A program made the position numbers and the translations under genes. A DNA stretch of 64,000 nucleotides from Chitinophaga horti (GTDB lineage Bacteria > Bacteroidota > Bacteroidia > Chitinophagales > Chitinophagaceae): contig NZ_CP107006.1 in NCBI RefSeq assembly GCF_022867795.2, positions 6,076,001 through 6,140,000 of the forward strand. Reading direction: 5' to 3'. The notes beneath the pieces were generated by a model. The model was not told where the DNA came from, did not search any database, and worked only from the letters and a program-made list of their open reading frames with translations. Positions 1-8,708 of the stretch are shown one piece after another (the stretch's first letter is position 1; the number at the start of each line of letters is the position of its first letter).

Positions 1-1256
1 ACTACCTTATCAAGCCGGTAAACCCAAACCAGGTATTGCTCTCGCTCAAAAAGATCATCGATAATAAGCGGCTCGTATCTGAAAAGACGACTACCGCCTA
101 CCAGCAACAGTTCCGCGAACTGTTCATGGCCCTCAACGATAATCCCGATCACCGCGGCTGGGCCGATATTTATAAAAAACTGGTGTATTGGGAAATGGAG
201 ATGCAAAAGGCAGACTCAGAATCGATGACGGAGGTGCTCAGCTCCCAGAAGGCCGAGGCCAATACGGAGTTTGCCAAGTACATTTCCCGGCATTATGCAG
301 ATTGGCTGAAACCCAATGCCAAAGACGCGCCGGTACTGTCCCATACGCTGTTCCGCGATAAGGTGTTTCCGCACCTGGACCCGAACGTACCCAACTTCTT
401 TATCCTTATCGATAACCTGCGTTACGACCAGTGGAAAACCATCCTCCCGATATTTTCCGAGTCGTTCCGCCTGGTGGAAGAAGATACGTTTTACAGCATT
501 CTGCCTACGTCCACGCAATATGCCCGTAACGCGATTTTTGCAGGCCTGCTGCCTGTAGACATCGAAGCCCGCTTCCCCGAGGAATGGAAAAACGATGATG
601 AAGACGGCGGTAAAAATCTCTTCGAGGAAAAGTTTTTTGCCGGACAACTGCAAAGTCTGCGGAAGGATATGCGCTTCTCCTACACCAAGGTGGTGAACCA
701 TAATGACGGGCAACATCTCGTGAACAACATTCACAACATGATGAACTTCCCGCTCAACATCATCGTATACAACTTTGTCGATATGCTCAGCCACGCCCGT
801 ACGGAAATGGAGGTGCTGAAGGAGCTGGCGAGCGACGAAATATCTTACCGCTCCATTACGGCCAGCTGGTTCGAGCATTCGCCGCTGCACCAGGCGCTGA
901 AGAAGGTGGCCGACAAGAAGATCAATGTCATTGTAGCGACCGACCATGGCAGCGTGCGGGTAAAAACGCCGGTAAAGGTGATCGGCGATAAACAAACGAC
1001 TACCAACCTGCGGTATAAACATGGCCGTAATCTCAACTACGATCCCAAGGAGGTGTTAGCTTTCCGCGATCCGAAAGATGCAGGTTTGCCAAGGCCAAAC
1101 GTAAACTCATCTTACATTTTTGCGCGGGAAGATGGATACCTCTGTTACCCGAATAACTATAACTATTTCGTGAACTATTACCGCAATACCTTCCAGCACG
1201 GCGGCATTTCCCTGGAGGAGATGATCGTGCCCGTTGCGCGGATGGTGAGCAAATAA
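1..1256 (+). CDS. porX: PorX, type IX secretion response regulator with PglZ domain (5' end outside window)
   Basis: The reading frame is open from base 3, so the true start lies upstream. The first residues (YLIKPVNPNQVLLSLKK) match the end of a receiver domain, including the conserved K-P. The rest is an alkaline-phosphatase-fold PglZ domain: metal-binding and nucleophile motifs are visible as IDNLRYDQW near nt 410, PTSTQYARN near nt 510 and ATDHGS near nt 940. This architecture is that of PorX, the cytoplasmic regulator of type IX secretion genes in Bacteroidota, which works with the PorY kinase and hydrolyses nucleotide signals. PorY is not in view. The end is intact and is followed after 22 bases by a small conserved-looking gene. 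Confidence 0.88.
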   Translation, partial: YLIKPVNPNQVLLSLKKIIDNKRLVSEKTTTAYQQQFRELFMALNDNPDHRGWADIYKKLVYWEMEMQKADSESMTEVLSSQKAEANTEFAKYISRHYADWLKPNAKDAPVLSHTLFRDKVFPHLDPNVPNFFILIDNLRYDQWKTILPIFSESFRLVEEDTFYSILPTSTQYARNAIFAGLLPVDIEARFPEEWKNDDEDGGKNLFEEKFFAGQLQSLRKDMRFSYTKVVNHNDGQHLVNNIHNMMNFPLNIIVYNFVDMLSHARTEMEVLKELASDEISYRSITASWFEHSPLHQALKKVADKKINVIVATDHGSVRVKTPVKVIGDKQTTTNLRYKHGRNLNYDPKEVLAFRDPKDAGLPRPNVNSSYIFAREDGYLCYPNNYNYFVNYYRNTFQHGGISLEEMIVPVARMVSK

Positions 1257-1278
1257 GCCTTTTTGTTACATTTGCACC

Positions 1279-1611
1279 ATGAATCTGAAAATCACACCCA
1301 ATAACCTGGCGAAACTGGAAAAGATTTTCGAGGAGTCGAAGTACCAGATCCGGTACGAGAAAGGCACTTTTATGTCGGGCTACTGTGTACTCGAACATAA
1401 AAAGGTGGTGGTGGTGAACAAGTTTCTCACCCTCGAGGGACGAATCAACACCCTGCTCGATATTTTACCGGCCATCCAGGTGGACCGCGATTTTATGAGC
1501 GCAGAGTCGCAGAAGTTGTACCAGCAGGTGCTGGATAGTAAAGCGATCGCGGATGCCGAAGAGGAAGCGGCGGCCGCTAACGAAGACGAAAACCCTGCTA
1601 CACCGGAATAA
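1279..1611 (+). CDS. Small hypothetical protein downstream of porX
   Basis: A 110-residue protein of unknown function. Residues 1-85 look folded (alternating hydrophobic and charged segments, e.g. KKVVVVNKFLTLEGRINTLLDIL), while the last 25 residues are an acidic, alanine-rich tail. No signal peptide or membrane segment is visible. A TACATTTG box (1267-1274) ends only four bases before the ATG, so the gene may have its own promoter and a very short or absent leader. It also sits 22 bases after porX and 2 bases before the MBL-fold gene, so read-through is likely. I do not recognise the family. Confidence 0.75.
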   Translation: MNLKITPNNLAKLEKIFEESKYQIRYEKGTFMSGYCVLEHKKVVVVNKFLTLEGRINTLLDILPAIQVDRDFMSAESQKLYQQVLDSKAIADAEEEAAAANEDENPATPE

Positions 1612-1613
1612 TT

Positions 1614-2384
1614 GTGAGCATTATCAACGTAACATTTTTAGGAACAGGAACATCGCAGGGCGTGCCGGTCATCGCCTGCCCGTGCGAGGTGTGCGCCTCC
1701 CTTAATCCAAAGGATAACCGGCTGCGCAGCAGTATTCTCGTACAATCCGAAGCGGGAAATATCGTGGTGGATACTACGCCCGACTTCCGTTACCAGATGT
1801 TACGCGCCCACATGAAACACCTCGAATGTGTGCTGGTGACCCACAGCCATAAAGACCATATCGCCGGCATGGACGACATCCGCGCGTTCAACTACTTTCA
1901 GAACCGCCCTATTGATATTTACGCCAGCGACTTTACACAGAATGTGATCATCCGCGAGTTCTCTTATGCTTTTGCGGACTTTAAATACCCGGGCATACCC
2001 GAAATTAACCTGCGTACCATACCGGACGAGCCGTTTGAGATCAATGGCCTGCACATCACCCCGATTAATGTGATGCACCACAAAATGCCGGTTACCGGTT
2101 TCCGCTTTGGCGACTTTACTTACATTACCGATGCGAACTATATCGCGCCGGAAGAAAAAGAAAAGATCCGCGGTTCAAAGGTGCTCGTGTTAAATGCATT
2201 ACGTCACGAAAAACATATCTCCCACTTTACCTTGAACGAGGCCATCGAGATCGGCCGCGAGCTGGAAGTGCCGCAGTTATACCTCACTCACATCAGCCAC
2301 CAGCTTGGTATGCACGACGAAGTAAGTAAGGAATTGCCCGAAGGTGTGGCGCTTGCGTTCGACGGTTTACAAATCGAAATTTAG
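1614..2384 (+). CDS. MBL-fold metallo-hydrolase (PhnP-like)
   Basis: A 256-residue metallo-beta-lactamase-fold enzyme. The metal-binding H-x-H-x-D-H motif is present as THSHKDHIAG (about residue 75), followed by a conserved Asp in ITDANY and a C-terminal His in YLTHISH. The N-terminus FLGTGTSQGVPVIACPC carries the two cysteines seen in PhnP-like phosphodiesterases. PhnP itself cleaves cyclic ribose phosphates, but the substrate here is unknown. It starts with GTG two bases after the previous stop codon, which supports translation coupled to the upstream small gene. Confidence 0.82.
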   Translation: MSIINVTFLGTGTSQGVPVIACPCEVCASLNPKDNRLRSSILVQSEAGNIVVDTTPDFRYQMLRAHMKHLECVLVTHSHKDHIAGMDDIRAFNYFQNRPIDIYASDFTQNVIIREFSYAFADFKYPGIPEINLRTIPDEPFEINGLHITPINVMHHKMPVTGFRFGDFTYITDANYIAPEEKEKIRGSKVLVLNALRHEKHISHFTLNEAIEIGRELEVPQLYLTHISHQLGMHDEVSKELPEGVALAFDGLQIEI

Positions 2385-2413
2385 CAGTACATTCATAGAA
2401 ATATTGTTAACCC

Positions 2414-3289
2414 ATGCTCAAAAAGTTCATCAGGGATTACCTTGACTTTTCCGCGCGCGAGCGTGCCGGCGTATTGCTGCTTTCTTTTGTTATACTGATA
2501 CTGTATGCCGTTCCTTATATCACACCGCATTTTCGCGAAGTGCCTGCTATTGATAAAGCTGGTTTTGAGCAGGAGATGGCCGCGCTGATGGCCGCACCGC
2601 CCGTACGTGAAGCGGTATTTACACCGGTGGCAGCAACACGTTTATCACCCACCTTGTTCGATCCGAACACCTTATTACTGGAAGGCTGGCAGCGTATGGG
2701 CGTGAAGGAACGTACCGCGAAGTCGATCTTAAAGTTCGTGTCGAAAGGAGGCCGGTTCCGGCAGGCGGAGGACTTGCAAAAGATATACACGCTCGATAAA
2801 GCTACCTATGAGCAGCTGCTGCCTTACGTGCGTATCGCCGAAAAGAGGGATACGGTGTTTCGTCAACCCTTCGTCGCGCGCATTGGTCCGCAACCGATCG
2901 ATGTAAACGTGGCCGACTCCGCAGCCTGGGAGCAGTTGCCAGGCGTCGGCCCGGGGTTTGCACGGAGGATCGTGCGCTTCCGGGAGCGGCTGGGCGGCTT
3001 CTATTTTATGGAGCAGGTAAGGGAAACCTATGGTCTGCCCGATTCGGTTTTTAATAAAATTCAACCTTTTCTCCGCATAGGTAGCATTTCTCTAAGAAAA
3101 ATAGATATCAATCATATAGATGAGAAATCTTTAGCACAACATCCATACATCGACACGAAACTGGCGGCCCAGCTTATACGTTACCGTAGTGTTCACGGGC
3201 CTTTCGGGGCGGTGGAAGACCTGAAGAAGCTGCCATTGGTGGATGATATTATTTATCGTAAAATTGAAAATTACATCACGATCAATTAA
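2414..3289 (+). CDS. Membrane-anchored helix-hairpin-helix protein (ComEA-like)
   Basis: A 291-residue protein with one membrane helix near residues 18-36, then three consecutive helix-hairpin-helix blocks at about residues 80-140, 160-220 and 230-290. The middle block has the clearest motif (LPGVGPGFARRIVRFRE). Helix-hairpin-helix repeats bind DNA without sequence preference; ComEA-type proteins use them in DNA uptake. Three copies on one anchor is longer than classical ComEA. No other competence gene is nearby, so a role in DNA uptake is only an inference. Confidence 0.8.
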   Translation: MLKKFIRDYLDFSARERAGVLLLSFVILILYAVPYITPHFREVPAIDKAGFEQEMAALMAAPPVREAVFTPVAATRLSPTLFDPNTLLLEGWQRMGVKERTAKSILKFVSKGGRFRQAEDLQKIYTLDKATYEQLLPYVRIAEKRDTVFRQPFVARIGPQPIDVNVADSAAWEQLPGVGPGFARRIVRFRERLGGFYFMEQVRETYGLPDSVFNKIQPFLRIGSISLRKIDINHIDEKSLAQHPYIDTKLAAQLIRYRSVHGPFGAVEDLKKLPLVDDIIYRKIENYITIN

Positions 3290-3303
3290 ACCTCTTTCCA
3301 GTT

Positions 3304-4446
3304 ATGAATTTTGAGCCTACGGAAATGCAACAACAGATCGCGCAGATGATTAGGGACTTTGGAAAAACACACATGTTGCCTCACATTATGGACTGGGACG
3401 AAAACCAGACTTTCCCCACCGACCTCTTTAAACGACTTGGCGAGCTTGGCCTGATGGGTGTATTGGTGCCCGAAAAGTACAATGGTGCCGGTCTTGGCTA
3501 CCTCGAATACGTTACCGTTGTCAGCGAAATAGCCAAGATCTGCGGCGCCATCGGCCTCAGCGTAGCCGCTCATAACTCACTCTGCACAGGCCACATCCTG
3601 CAGTTCGGTAACGAAGAACAAAAGCAGCGTTATCTGCCTAAACTCGCCACTGCCGAATGGATCGGCGCCTGGGGACTTACAGAACCCAACACCGGCTCCG
3701 ATGCGATGAATATGAAATGCGTGGCCAAACAAGATGGCGACGACTGGATACTCAACGGTACCAAATCCTGGATTACCCACGGTAAAAGCGGCGACGTAGC
3801 CGTAGTGATCGCCCGCACCGGCGAAGTGCGCGACAGTCACGGTATGACGGCCTTCGTCGTAGAACGCGGCACGCCCGGTTTCAGCGGCGGTAAAAAAGAG
3901 AATAAACTCGGTATGCGCGCCTCCGAAACGGCCGAAATGATATTCGATAACTGCCGCGTACCTGCCGCCAACGTGCTGGGCGAAGTAGGCGACGGCTTCA
4001 TACAATCCATGAAAGTGCTGGACGGCGGCCGTATTTCCATCGCAGCCCTTTCGCTCGGCATTGCCAAAGGTGCGTTTGAAGCAGCCGCGAAGTATGCACA
4101 GGAGCGCCACCAGTTCGATAAGCCCATCGCCTCCTTCCAGGGTATTTCATTTAAACTGGCGGATATGGCGACCGAAATTGAAGCGGCGGAGCTGCTTACC
4201 ATGCAGGCAGCCGATATGAAGAACCGGAAAGTGCCGATGACCAAAGAGGCGGCCATGGCGAAGTACTATGCTTCCGAAGTGGCGGTTAAAACAGCCAATG
4301 AGGCGGTACAGGTATTTGGCGGATATGGTTATACAAAAGACTTCCCGGTAGAGAAGTTTTACCGCGATGCGAAGCTTTGTACCATCGGCGAAGGCACATC
4401 CGAAATACAAAAAATCGTAATTGCAAGAGAGGCGCTGAAGAAATAG
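3304..4446 (+). CDS. Acyl-CoA dehydrogenase
   Basis: A 380-residue flavoenzyme of the normal family length. It carries the FAD-contacting signature GLTEPNTGSDA near residue 127 and the C-terminal FGGYGYTKDFPVEKFYRDAK and GEGTSEIQ, the latter holding the catalytic glutamate. It would oxidise a short- or branched-chain acyl-CoA to the 2-enoyl-CoA and pass electrons to an electron-transfer flavoprotein. Chain-length preference cannot be read from sequence. It starts 14 bases after the helix-hairpin-helix gene and may share its transcript. Confidence 0.92.
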   Translation: MNFEPTEMQQQIAQMIRDFGKTHMLPHIMDWDENQTFPTDLFKRLGELGLMGVLVPEKYNGAGLGYLEYVTVVSEIAKICGAIGLSVAAHNSLCTGHILQFGNEEQKQRYLPKLATAEWIGAWGLTEPNTGSDAMNMKCVAKQDGDDWILNGTKSWITHGKSGDVAVVIARTGEVRDSHGMTAFVVERGTPGFSGGKKENKLGMRASETAEMIFDNCRVPAANVLGEVGDGFIQSMKVLDGGRISIAALSLGIAKGAFEAAAKYAQERHQFDKPIASFQGISFKLADMATEIEAAELLTMQAADMKNRKVPMTKEAAMAKYYASEVAVKTANEAVQVFGGYGYTKDFPVEKFYRDAKLCTIGEGTSEIQKIVIAREALKK

Positions 4447-4531
4447 GGAAAACGTTTGCACAGTTTTAATACCGGAGCCGGTGGATTATTCCATCGGCTT
4501 TTTCTATCTTACCTGTCTTAATCAGCAACTT

Positions 4532-6157
4532 ATGGAATTTGAAGACCAGTTAAGCCATATCTTCCCCGAAGCAAATGCTATCCCGGAAGCCTTTCGCTTA
4601 CCCGCCGAAATGCACCAGCGCGAATACCTGGCCGGCGGCGAAATGAAACCCTGGAACGGCGATGTACACACGGTATTATCTCCCATCTGCATACAAACGC
4701 CGGAAGGCCTGCAAAGAAAGGTAATCGGCTCTTACCCGCTCTGTGGTCAGGACGAGGCCATGTCGGCCCTGGATGACGCCGAAAAGGCCTATAATAACGG
4801 TCGGGGCGAGTGGCCAACCATGTCGGTTGCCGAAAGGATAGGCCGCGTAGAGAAGTTCACCGGCAAAATGATCGAAAAGAAAGACGAGGTGGTAAAACTC
4901 ATTATGTGGGAAATCGGTAAATCGTATGCCGACTCCGTAAAAGAGTTCGACCGCACCGTGGAATATATTCATGCTACCATCGATGCGCTCAAGGAGCTGG
5001 ACCGCAAATCTTCCGGCTTCGAACAGGAGCAGGGCATTATTGGCCAGATCCGCCGTAGCCCTTTAGGCGTGGTGTTGTGTATGGGACCTTTCAACTACCC
5101 GCTCAACGAAACGTTTACCACGCTCATCCCCGCGCTGATCATGGGGAATACATTACTCTTCAAACCTCCTAAGCACGGTACGTTATTGCACTATCCGCTG
5201 CTGGAGGCGTTCCGCACCTGCTTCCCGAAAGGAGTGGTGAATACGATTTATGGTCGCGGTAACGTAATTATTCAGCCGCTGATGGAGTCCGGCCGCATCA
5301 ACGTGTTGACATTGATCGGTTCCAGCAAAGTAGCGAATCAGCTTAAAAAGATGCACCCGAAGGTAAACCGCCTGCGCGCCATCCTGGGGCTGGATGCGAA
5401 GAATGCAGCGATCATTACTGAAAAGGCCGACATCGACCTGGCCGTGCAGGAATGTGTACTCGGCTCCCTGTCTTTCAACGGACAACGTTGCACCGCGATC
5501 AAAATCATTTTTGTGCATCGTAAGGTGGCCGACCAGTTCCTGACAAAGCTGTCTGCCGCGATCGAGAAGCTGCCCTTCGGCATGCCGTGGGAAAAAGGTG
5601 TAGCGCTTACTCCGCTGCCCGAACCGCAGAAGCCAGCCTACCTGCAACAGGTGATCGAAGATGCTGTGCAGCATGGCGCCAAAATCGTTAATAAACATGG
5701 CGGGGCGACCAATGAATCGTTCGTATATCCGGCGGTGTTGTACCCGGTGAACTCCCAAATGAAGTTGTATAGTGAGGAGCAATTTGGCCCGGTGATCCCG
5801 GTATTGCCTTTCGACGATATCGAAACGCCGATCGAATACCTGATCGAATCGAGTCATGGGCAGCAGGTGAGCTTGTTCTCGAACAATGCTGCCGAACTGG
5901 CCTCCCTCATCGATCCGCTGGTAAACCAGGTGAGCCGCGTGAACATCAATTGTCAGTGTCAACGCGGTCCGGATATCTTCCCTTTCACCGGTAGAAAGGA
6001 CTCTGCAGAAGCCACTTTGTCAGTTTTTGACGCTTTAAGGGCATTTTCCATCCGTTCCGTAGTGGCTACGAAACAGACGGAACAGAACAAAGCGTTGATC
6101 AATAAAATCGTGTCGGATCAGACATCGAATTTCCTATCAACAAAGTATATATTCTAA
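4532..6157 (+). CDS. NADP-dependent aldehyde dehydrogenase, GapN-like, with altered catalytic motif
   Basis: A 541-residue aldehyde dehydrogenase; the ATG at 4532 is preferred over an upstream in-frame GTG at 4481, whose extra 17 residues look like untranslated leader. Family marks include MGPFNYPLN and the nucleophile Cys in FNGQRC (near nt 5485). It most resembles non-phosphorylating glyceraldehyde-3-phosphate dehydrogenase, which makes 3-phosphoglycerate and NADPH in one step. Oddly, the glutamate of the usual ELGGK motif, 34 residues before the Cys, is glycine here (LGLDAKN). Activity is therefore uncertain, although the Cys and Asn are kept. Confidence 0.8.
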   Translation: MEFEDQLSHIFPEANAIPEAFRLPAEMHQREYLAGGEMKPWNGDVHTVLSPICIQTPEGLQRKVIGSYPLCGQDEAMSALDDAEKAYNNGRGEWPTMSVAERIGRVEKFTGKMIEKKDEVVKLIMWEIGKSYADSVKEFDRTVEYIHATIDALKELDRKSSGFEQEQGIIGQIRRSPLGVVLCMGPFNYPLNETFTTLIPALIMGNTLLFKPPKHGTLLHYPLLEAFRTCFPKGVVNTIYGRGNVIIQPLMESGRINVLTLIGSSKVANQLKKMHPKVNRLRAILGLDAKNAAIITEKADIDLAVQECVLGSLSFNGQRCTAIKIIFVHRKVADQFLTKLSAAIEKLPFGMPWEKGVALTPLPEPQKPAYLQQVIEDAVQHGAKIVNKHGGATNESFVYPAVLYPVNSQMKLYSEEQFGPVIPVLPFDDIETPIEYLIESSHGQQVSLFSNNAAELASLIDPLVNQVSRVNINCQCQRGPDIFPFTGRKDSAEATLSVFDALRAFSIRSVVATKQTEQNKALINKIVSDQTSNFLSTKYIF

Positions 6158-6177
6158 TAAAGTACATGTTAAGGAAT

Positions 6178-6206
6178 GTCACGCTATTTGGCGTGACACT
6201 TTCTTT
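6178..6206 (+). terminator. Hairpin after the aldehyde dehydrogenase gene
   Basis: GTCACGC pairs with GCGTGAC across a six-base loop (6178-6197), followed by a modest T-rich stretch. It probably ends the preceding transcript, but the T-tract is weak. Confidence 0.55.
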
Positions 6207-6343
6207 ACAAGACAAAAATAATTACATGTTAGTGTGATGGTTTTATGTAAAGAGAACGTTAAATTTGGGTTAATTACTTTCCTTACCAATTTATCAACCT
6301 AACAAAACCACGAAACATCGAGAAAAAATCTACTCCAAAAAGA

Positions 6344-6378
6344 ACAGGCTGTAAATTTTTTACAGCCTGTTTTATTTT
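6344..6378 (+). terminator. Intrinsic terminator between convergent genes
   Basis: A perfect 12-bp stem, ACAGGCTGTAAA with its complement, closes on a three-base loop (6344-6370) and is followed by TTTATTTT. It lies between the aldehyde dehydrogenase gene (+) and the AraC-type gene (-). Confidence 0.8.
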
Positions 6379-6388
6379 CAGCGATGTC

Positions 6389-6865
6389 TTACCGAAGTAA
6401 TCTCCCCGGGCAAAATCCATACATCTTTTTAAATGCAGCCGAGAAGTGATTAGGCGTACTGTATCCTAACAGTTCCGCAGTTTCGTTTACATTCATATGC
6501 TGGCTCATGAGCATATCGCGCGACAATTGCATTTTCAGCTGGTGCGCATAACCGAATACCGTTTGTCCGAAAAGCATCTTAAATCCTTTTTTCAGTTTGA
6601 ACTCGTTTAACGCGAACTTCTGGCAGAGCAATTTCAGGCTCAAGTCCTCGTCGAGGAAGTGTTGCTGAACATATGCTTTCACGCTGTGCATGGCGGCAAT
6701 GTCGGCCTGCTTCAGCTGGTAATGAGGGCGGGGGCGCCTGGCCGGTAAGGCCATTTCAGTAAAAAACTTGTAATGAGCGGTGCCGGCATGTAAGTAAGCG
6801 TAAGGAGCGGCTGTTTCCGTTTTGATGTTGTTGGCCGTTTCAGGCAATGTTGTTTGGGGCGTCAT
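6389..6865 (-). CDS. AraC-family transcriptional regulator (short form)
   Basis: A 158-residue DNA-binding protein. About 55 residues with no recognisable sensor domain precede a complete double helix-turn-helix AraC domain (about residues 60-158), ending in the family's second HTH signature, NETAELLGYSTPNHFSAAFKKMYGFCPGRLLR by position. It is much shorter than AraC, so it either senses nothing directly or uses a small N-terminal patch. Two 15-bp direct repeats with a 21-bp period lie directly upstream, a spacing typical of AraC-type operators. It faces a divergent small membrane peptide. Confidence 0.87.
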   Translation of the reverse strand: MTPQTTLPETANNIKTETAAPYAYLHAGTAHYKFFTEMALPARRPRPHYQLKQADIAAMHSVKAYVQQHFLDEDLSLKLLCQKFALNEFKLKKGFKMLFGQTVFGYAHQLKMQLSRDMLMSQHMNVNETAELLGYSTPNHFSAAFKKMYGFCPGRLLR

Positions 6866-6869
6866 TGTA

Positions 6870-6905
6870 AATCCGTTTTACGTATTTGTTAATCCGTTGT
6901 ACGTA
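6870..6905. promoter_or_regulatory. Paired direct repeats, probable AraC-type operator
   Basis: AATCCGTTTTACGTA (6870-6884) and AATCCGTTGTACGTA (6891-6905) differ at one base and are spaced by 21 bp, two helical turns. They lie five bases upstream of the AraC-type start codon and upstream of the divergent TAATTTTG box at 6929. Confidence 0.65.
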
Positions 6906-6928
6906 CGCGTTGGTGAAGTACGTTGGGG

Positions 6929-6936
6929 TAATTTTG
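6929..6936 (+). promoter_or_regulatory. Bacteroidota -7 promoter element
   Basis: TAATTTTG matches TAnnTTTG and sits 22 bases before the ATG of the 38-residue peptide gene. The -33 box is not clear: the nearest TTG is at 6910, giving a short spacer. Confidence 0.5.
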
Positions 6937-6958
6937 CGTGTAAAAGTAGCGCGAAATC

Positions 6959-7075
6959 ATGATGAGGAGAATCATAAAATGGACGGGCATTTTGCTGGCA
7001 GCCACGCTGCTGCTGATGTTAGTCGCCCGTTTACTGAATTTGTACGCCGGATGGCGTGGCTGGATGAAGCCATAG
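6959..7075 (+). CDS. 38-residue single-pass membrane peptide
   Basis: A short frame begins at ATG 6959, soon after a TAATTTTG box, and ends at TAG 7073-7075. It has a basic start (MMRRIIKWTG), a hydrophobic helix of about 17 residues and an aromatic, basic tail (YAGWRGWMKP). The start resembles that of the cytochrome c gene 360 bases downstream (MIRKILKWTG), so it could be a real mini-protein or the remnant of a duplicated membrane anchor. Its position facing the AraC-type regulator makes it that regulator's obvious candidate target. Confidence 0.5.
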   Translation: MMRRIIKWTGILLAATLLLMLVARLLNLYAGWRGWMKP

Positions 7076-7279
7076 TCCGCCCTTCTCGGTGTTTCTACTT
7101 AATCCGCCAACTATAGCTCATCTACGTAACATCTTTTTGGCAGGAAGAGATAGCGGTTTAAAGTGATAAGCGGTAATAATAACGGATGGTCGGATAAGAG
7201 CTGGCCATATCTGAGAAACCCGGTCCAGTGTGCTGCATGCCTGGTAAAACGAATGATTACAGGTGTCAGTGTGTGAGGT
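7076..7279. other. Intergenic stretch without a recognised gene
   Basis: No convincing reading frame or RNA gene was seen between the mini-protein and the hairpin at 7280. It could be the 3' untranslated part of the mini-protein transcript. Confidence 0.4.
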
Positions 7280-7309
7280 GGCGGTCCCGAAAGGGGCCGC
7301 CTTTTCTTT
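7280..7309 (+). terminator. Strong intrinsic terminator
   Basis: GGCGGTCCC and GGGGCCGCC form a stem with a GAAA loop (7280-7301), followed by TTTTCTTT. It would end a transcript starting near 6943 and so support the mini-protein transcription unit. Confidence 0.8.
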
Positions 7310-7437
7310 AAACATGGCTTATCACTTAAGACGTTAAAATCTGCACTTCGATCCGTTCATCGTACATATTACTCCCCATCACGTACCGGCTACTTCACCG
7401 AGGCAGGCTAATTTTGAGCCGATAAAATTAAAACCCC

Positions 7438-8316
7438 ATGATAAGGAAGATTCTCAAATGGACAGGTATTACTGTCGGCTCCATCCTCTTAGTCATCGTA
7501 GTGGCCTGGTTAGTCGCTTACATCAGCGTTACCAACCGCCGTAACAAAGTGTATGACGTTAAACTCCGGGAAATACCCATTCCCTCCGACTCCATCAGCA
7601 TTGCAGCAGGTAAACGTGTATTTGAAATGAAAGGCTGCGGCGGCTGTCACGGCTTTAACCTCGAAGGTCATACGGAGCTCGATGATCCCATGATCGGCCG
7701 CTTCTCTGGCCCCAACCTGACCCGCGGTAAAGGTGGTATTGGAAATGACCGTACCGACCGTGACTGGCTCATGGCGCTGCGGCATGGACTTAACAAAGAA
7801 GGAAAGACGCTTTTTATAATGCCATCGTATGAATACTATAAACTGTCGGACGAGGACATGGCTAACGTCATTGCGTATATTAAAGCGCAACCGCCGGTAG
7901 ACAGTGACCTGCCGAAAGATAAACTGGGTCCGCTCGGCATCGTGTTAGCCGCGTTAGACAAAATACCTTTCGCCCCGGCGGAGCAGATTGATCACAAATA
8001 TGTGGCAAAGGCGGAGGTGAAGAAAGAAGTGTCGGCCGCTTACGGTGAATATCTTGCCATGTCGTGCAGCGGATGTCATAAACCGACGTTTAAAGGTGGC
8101 GAAAATCCCGTACCAGGCGGTAAGCTGATCGCTGATATATCTGCCACGGGCAACGTCGGTAAATGGACGCATACGCAGTTTATTAACGCATTGCGCACGG
8201 GCAAAACGCCGGAAGGCAAGGAGCTGAAGAACAACGAAATGCCCTGGAAAATGACCGCCACGTATACAGATGAAGAACTTACGGCGCTACATCTATACCT
8301 TCAAACGATGAAGTAG
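7438..8316 (+). CDS. Membrane-anchored dihaem cytochrome c
   Basis: A 292-residue protein with one N-terminal membrane helix (about residues 7-30) and two class I cytochrome c domains. Haem attachment sites are CGGCH (about residue 68) and CSGCH (about residue 211). Probable axial methionines are in FIMPSYEYYKLSDEDMANVIAYI by position and in NEMPWKM near the end. It would face the periplasm and carry electrons, probably between a dehydrogenase and a terminal oxidase. No partner enzyme is adjacent. A TAATTTTG box at 7409-7416 is its likely -7 element. It is not clearly linked to the AraC-type gene because a strong terminator intervenes. Confidence 0.88.
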   Translation: MIRKILKWTGITVGSILLVIVVAWLVAYISVTNRRNKVYDVKLREIPIPSDSISIAAGKRVFEMKGCGGCHGFNLEGHTELDDPMIGRFSGPNLTRGKGGIGNDRTDRDWLMALRHGLNKEGKTLFIMPSYEYYKLSDEDMANVIAYIKAQPPVDSDLPKDKLGPLGIVLAALDKIPFAPAEQIDHKYVAKAEVKKEVSAAYGEYLAMSCSGCHKPTFKGGENPVPGGKLIADISATGNVGKWTHTQFINALRTGKTPEGKELKNNEMPWKMTATYTDEELTALHLYLQTMK

Positions 8317-8437
8317 TAAGGTTTGCCAAGCTATCAAGGGATTGGAAGGGTAAGCTGGTGCGCTTTTCTAAGAAGAAATAACCTTGCTGACAGCATGCTG
8401 CCCCGGGCGCTTGCTGAAGTTGATCAGGTGCCTAAAC

Positions 8438-8478
8438 GCAAAAGGGGCTGACCATAAGTAATGGTCAGCCCCTTTTGC
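8438..8478. terminator. Bidirectional intrinsic terminator
   Basis: A perfect 18-bp stem with an AAGTA loop. The stem begins GCAAAAGGGG and ends CCCCTTTTGC, so it gives a T-tract on either strand. It separates the cytochrome c gene (+) from a small gene (-). Confidence 0.88.
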
Positions 8479-8487
8479 ATTAAGTTC

Positions 8488-8685
8488 TTAGGCCAGGAAG
8501 TCGTCGTCCTTATCCTGCTTAGGCGTGTTCGCCAGGCCGCTGAACCAGGTGTCTACGTTGCCTGCCAGCATTGGCGGCAGTTTGCTTTTTACGAAGTCTT
8601 TCACAGCTTCGATCGCCTGTGCCGCTTGTTCAGCCGATACACCGGCTCTTTCCTGTACTTGTTGAATCAGTTCCTGCATAGCCAT
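8488..8685 (-). CDS. Small helical hypothetical protein
   Basis: A 65-residue protein if started at ATG 8685; an earlier in-frame start would add nine residues that overlap the clpX terminator. It is almost entirely helical by composition (QELIQQVQERAGVSAEQAAQAIEAV) with an acidic, lysine-containing tail. No signal peptide or membrane segment is visible. The pattern is reminiscent of small DUF2267 or DUF2780-like domains, but I cannot assign it. It lies just downstream of clpX in the same direction, behind that gene's terminator. Confidence 0.65.
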   Translation of the reverse strand: MAMQELIQQVQERAGVSAEQAAQAIEAVKDFVKSKLPPMLAGNVDTWFSGLANTPKQDKDDDFLA

Positions 8686-8708
8686 TCGTTTTTGGGTGTT
8701 TGTAAAAA

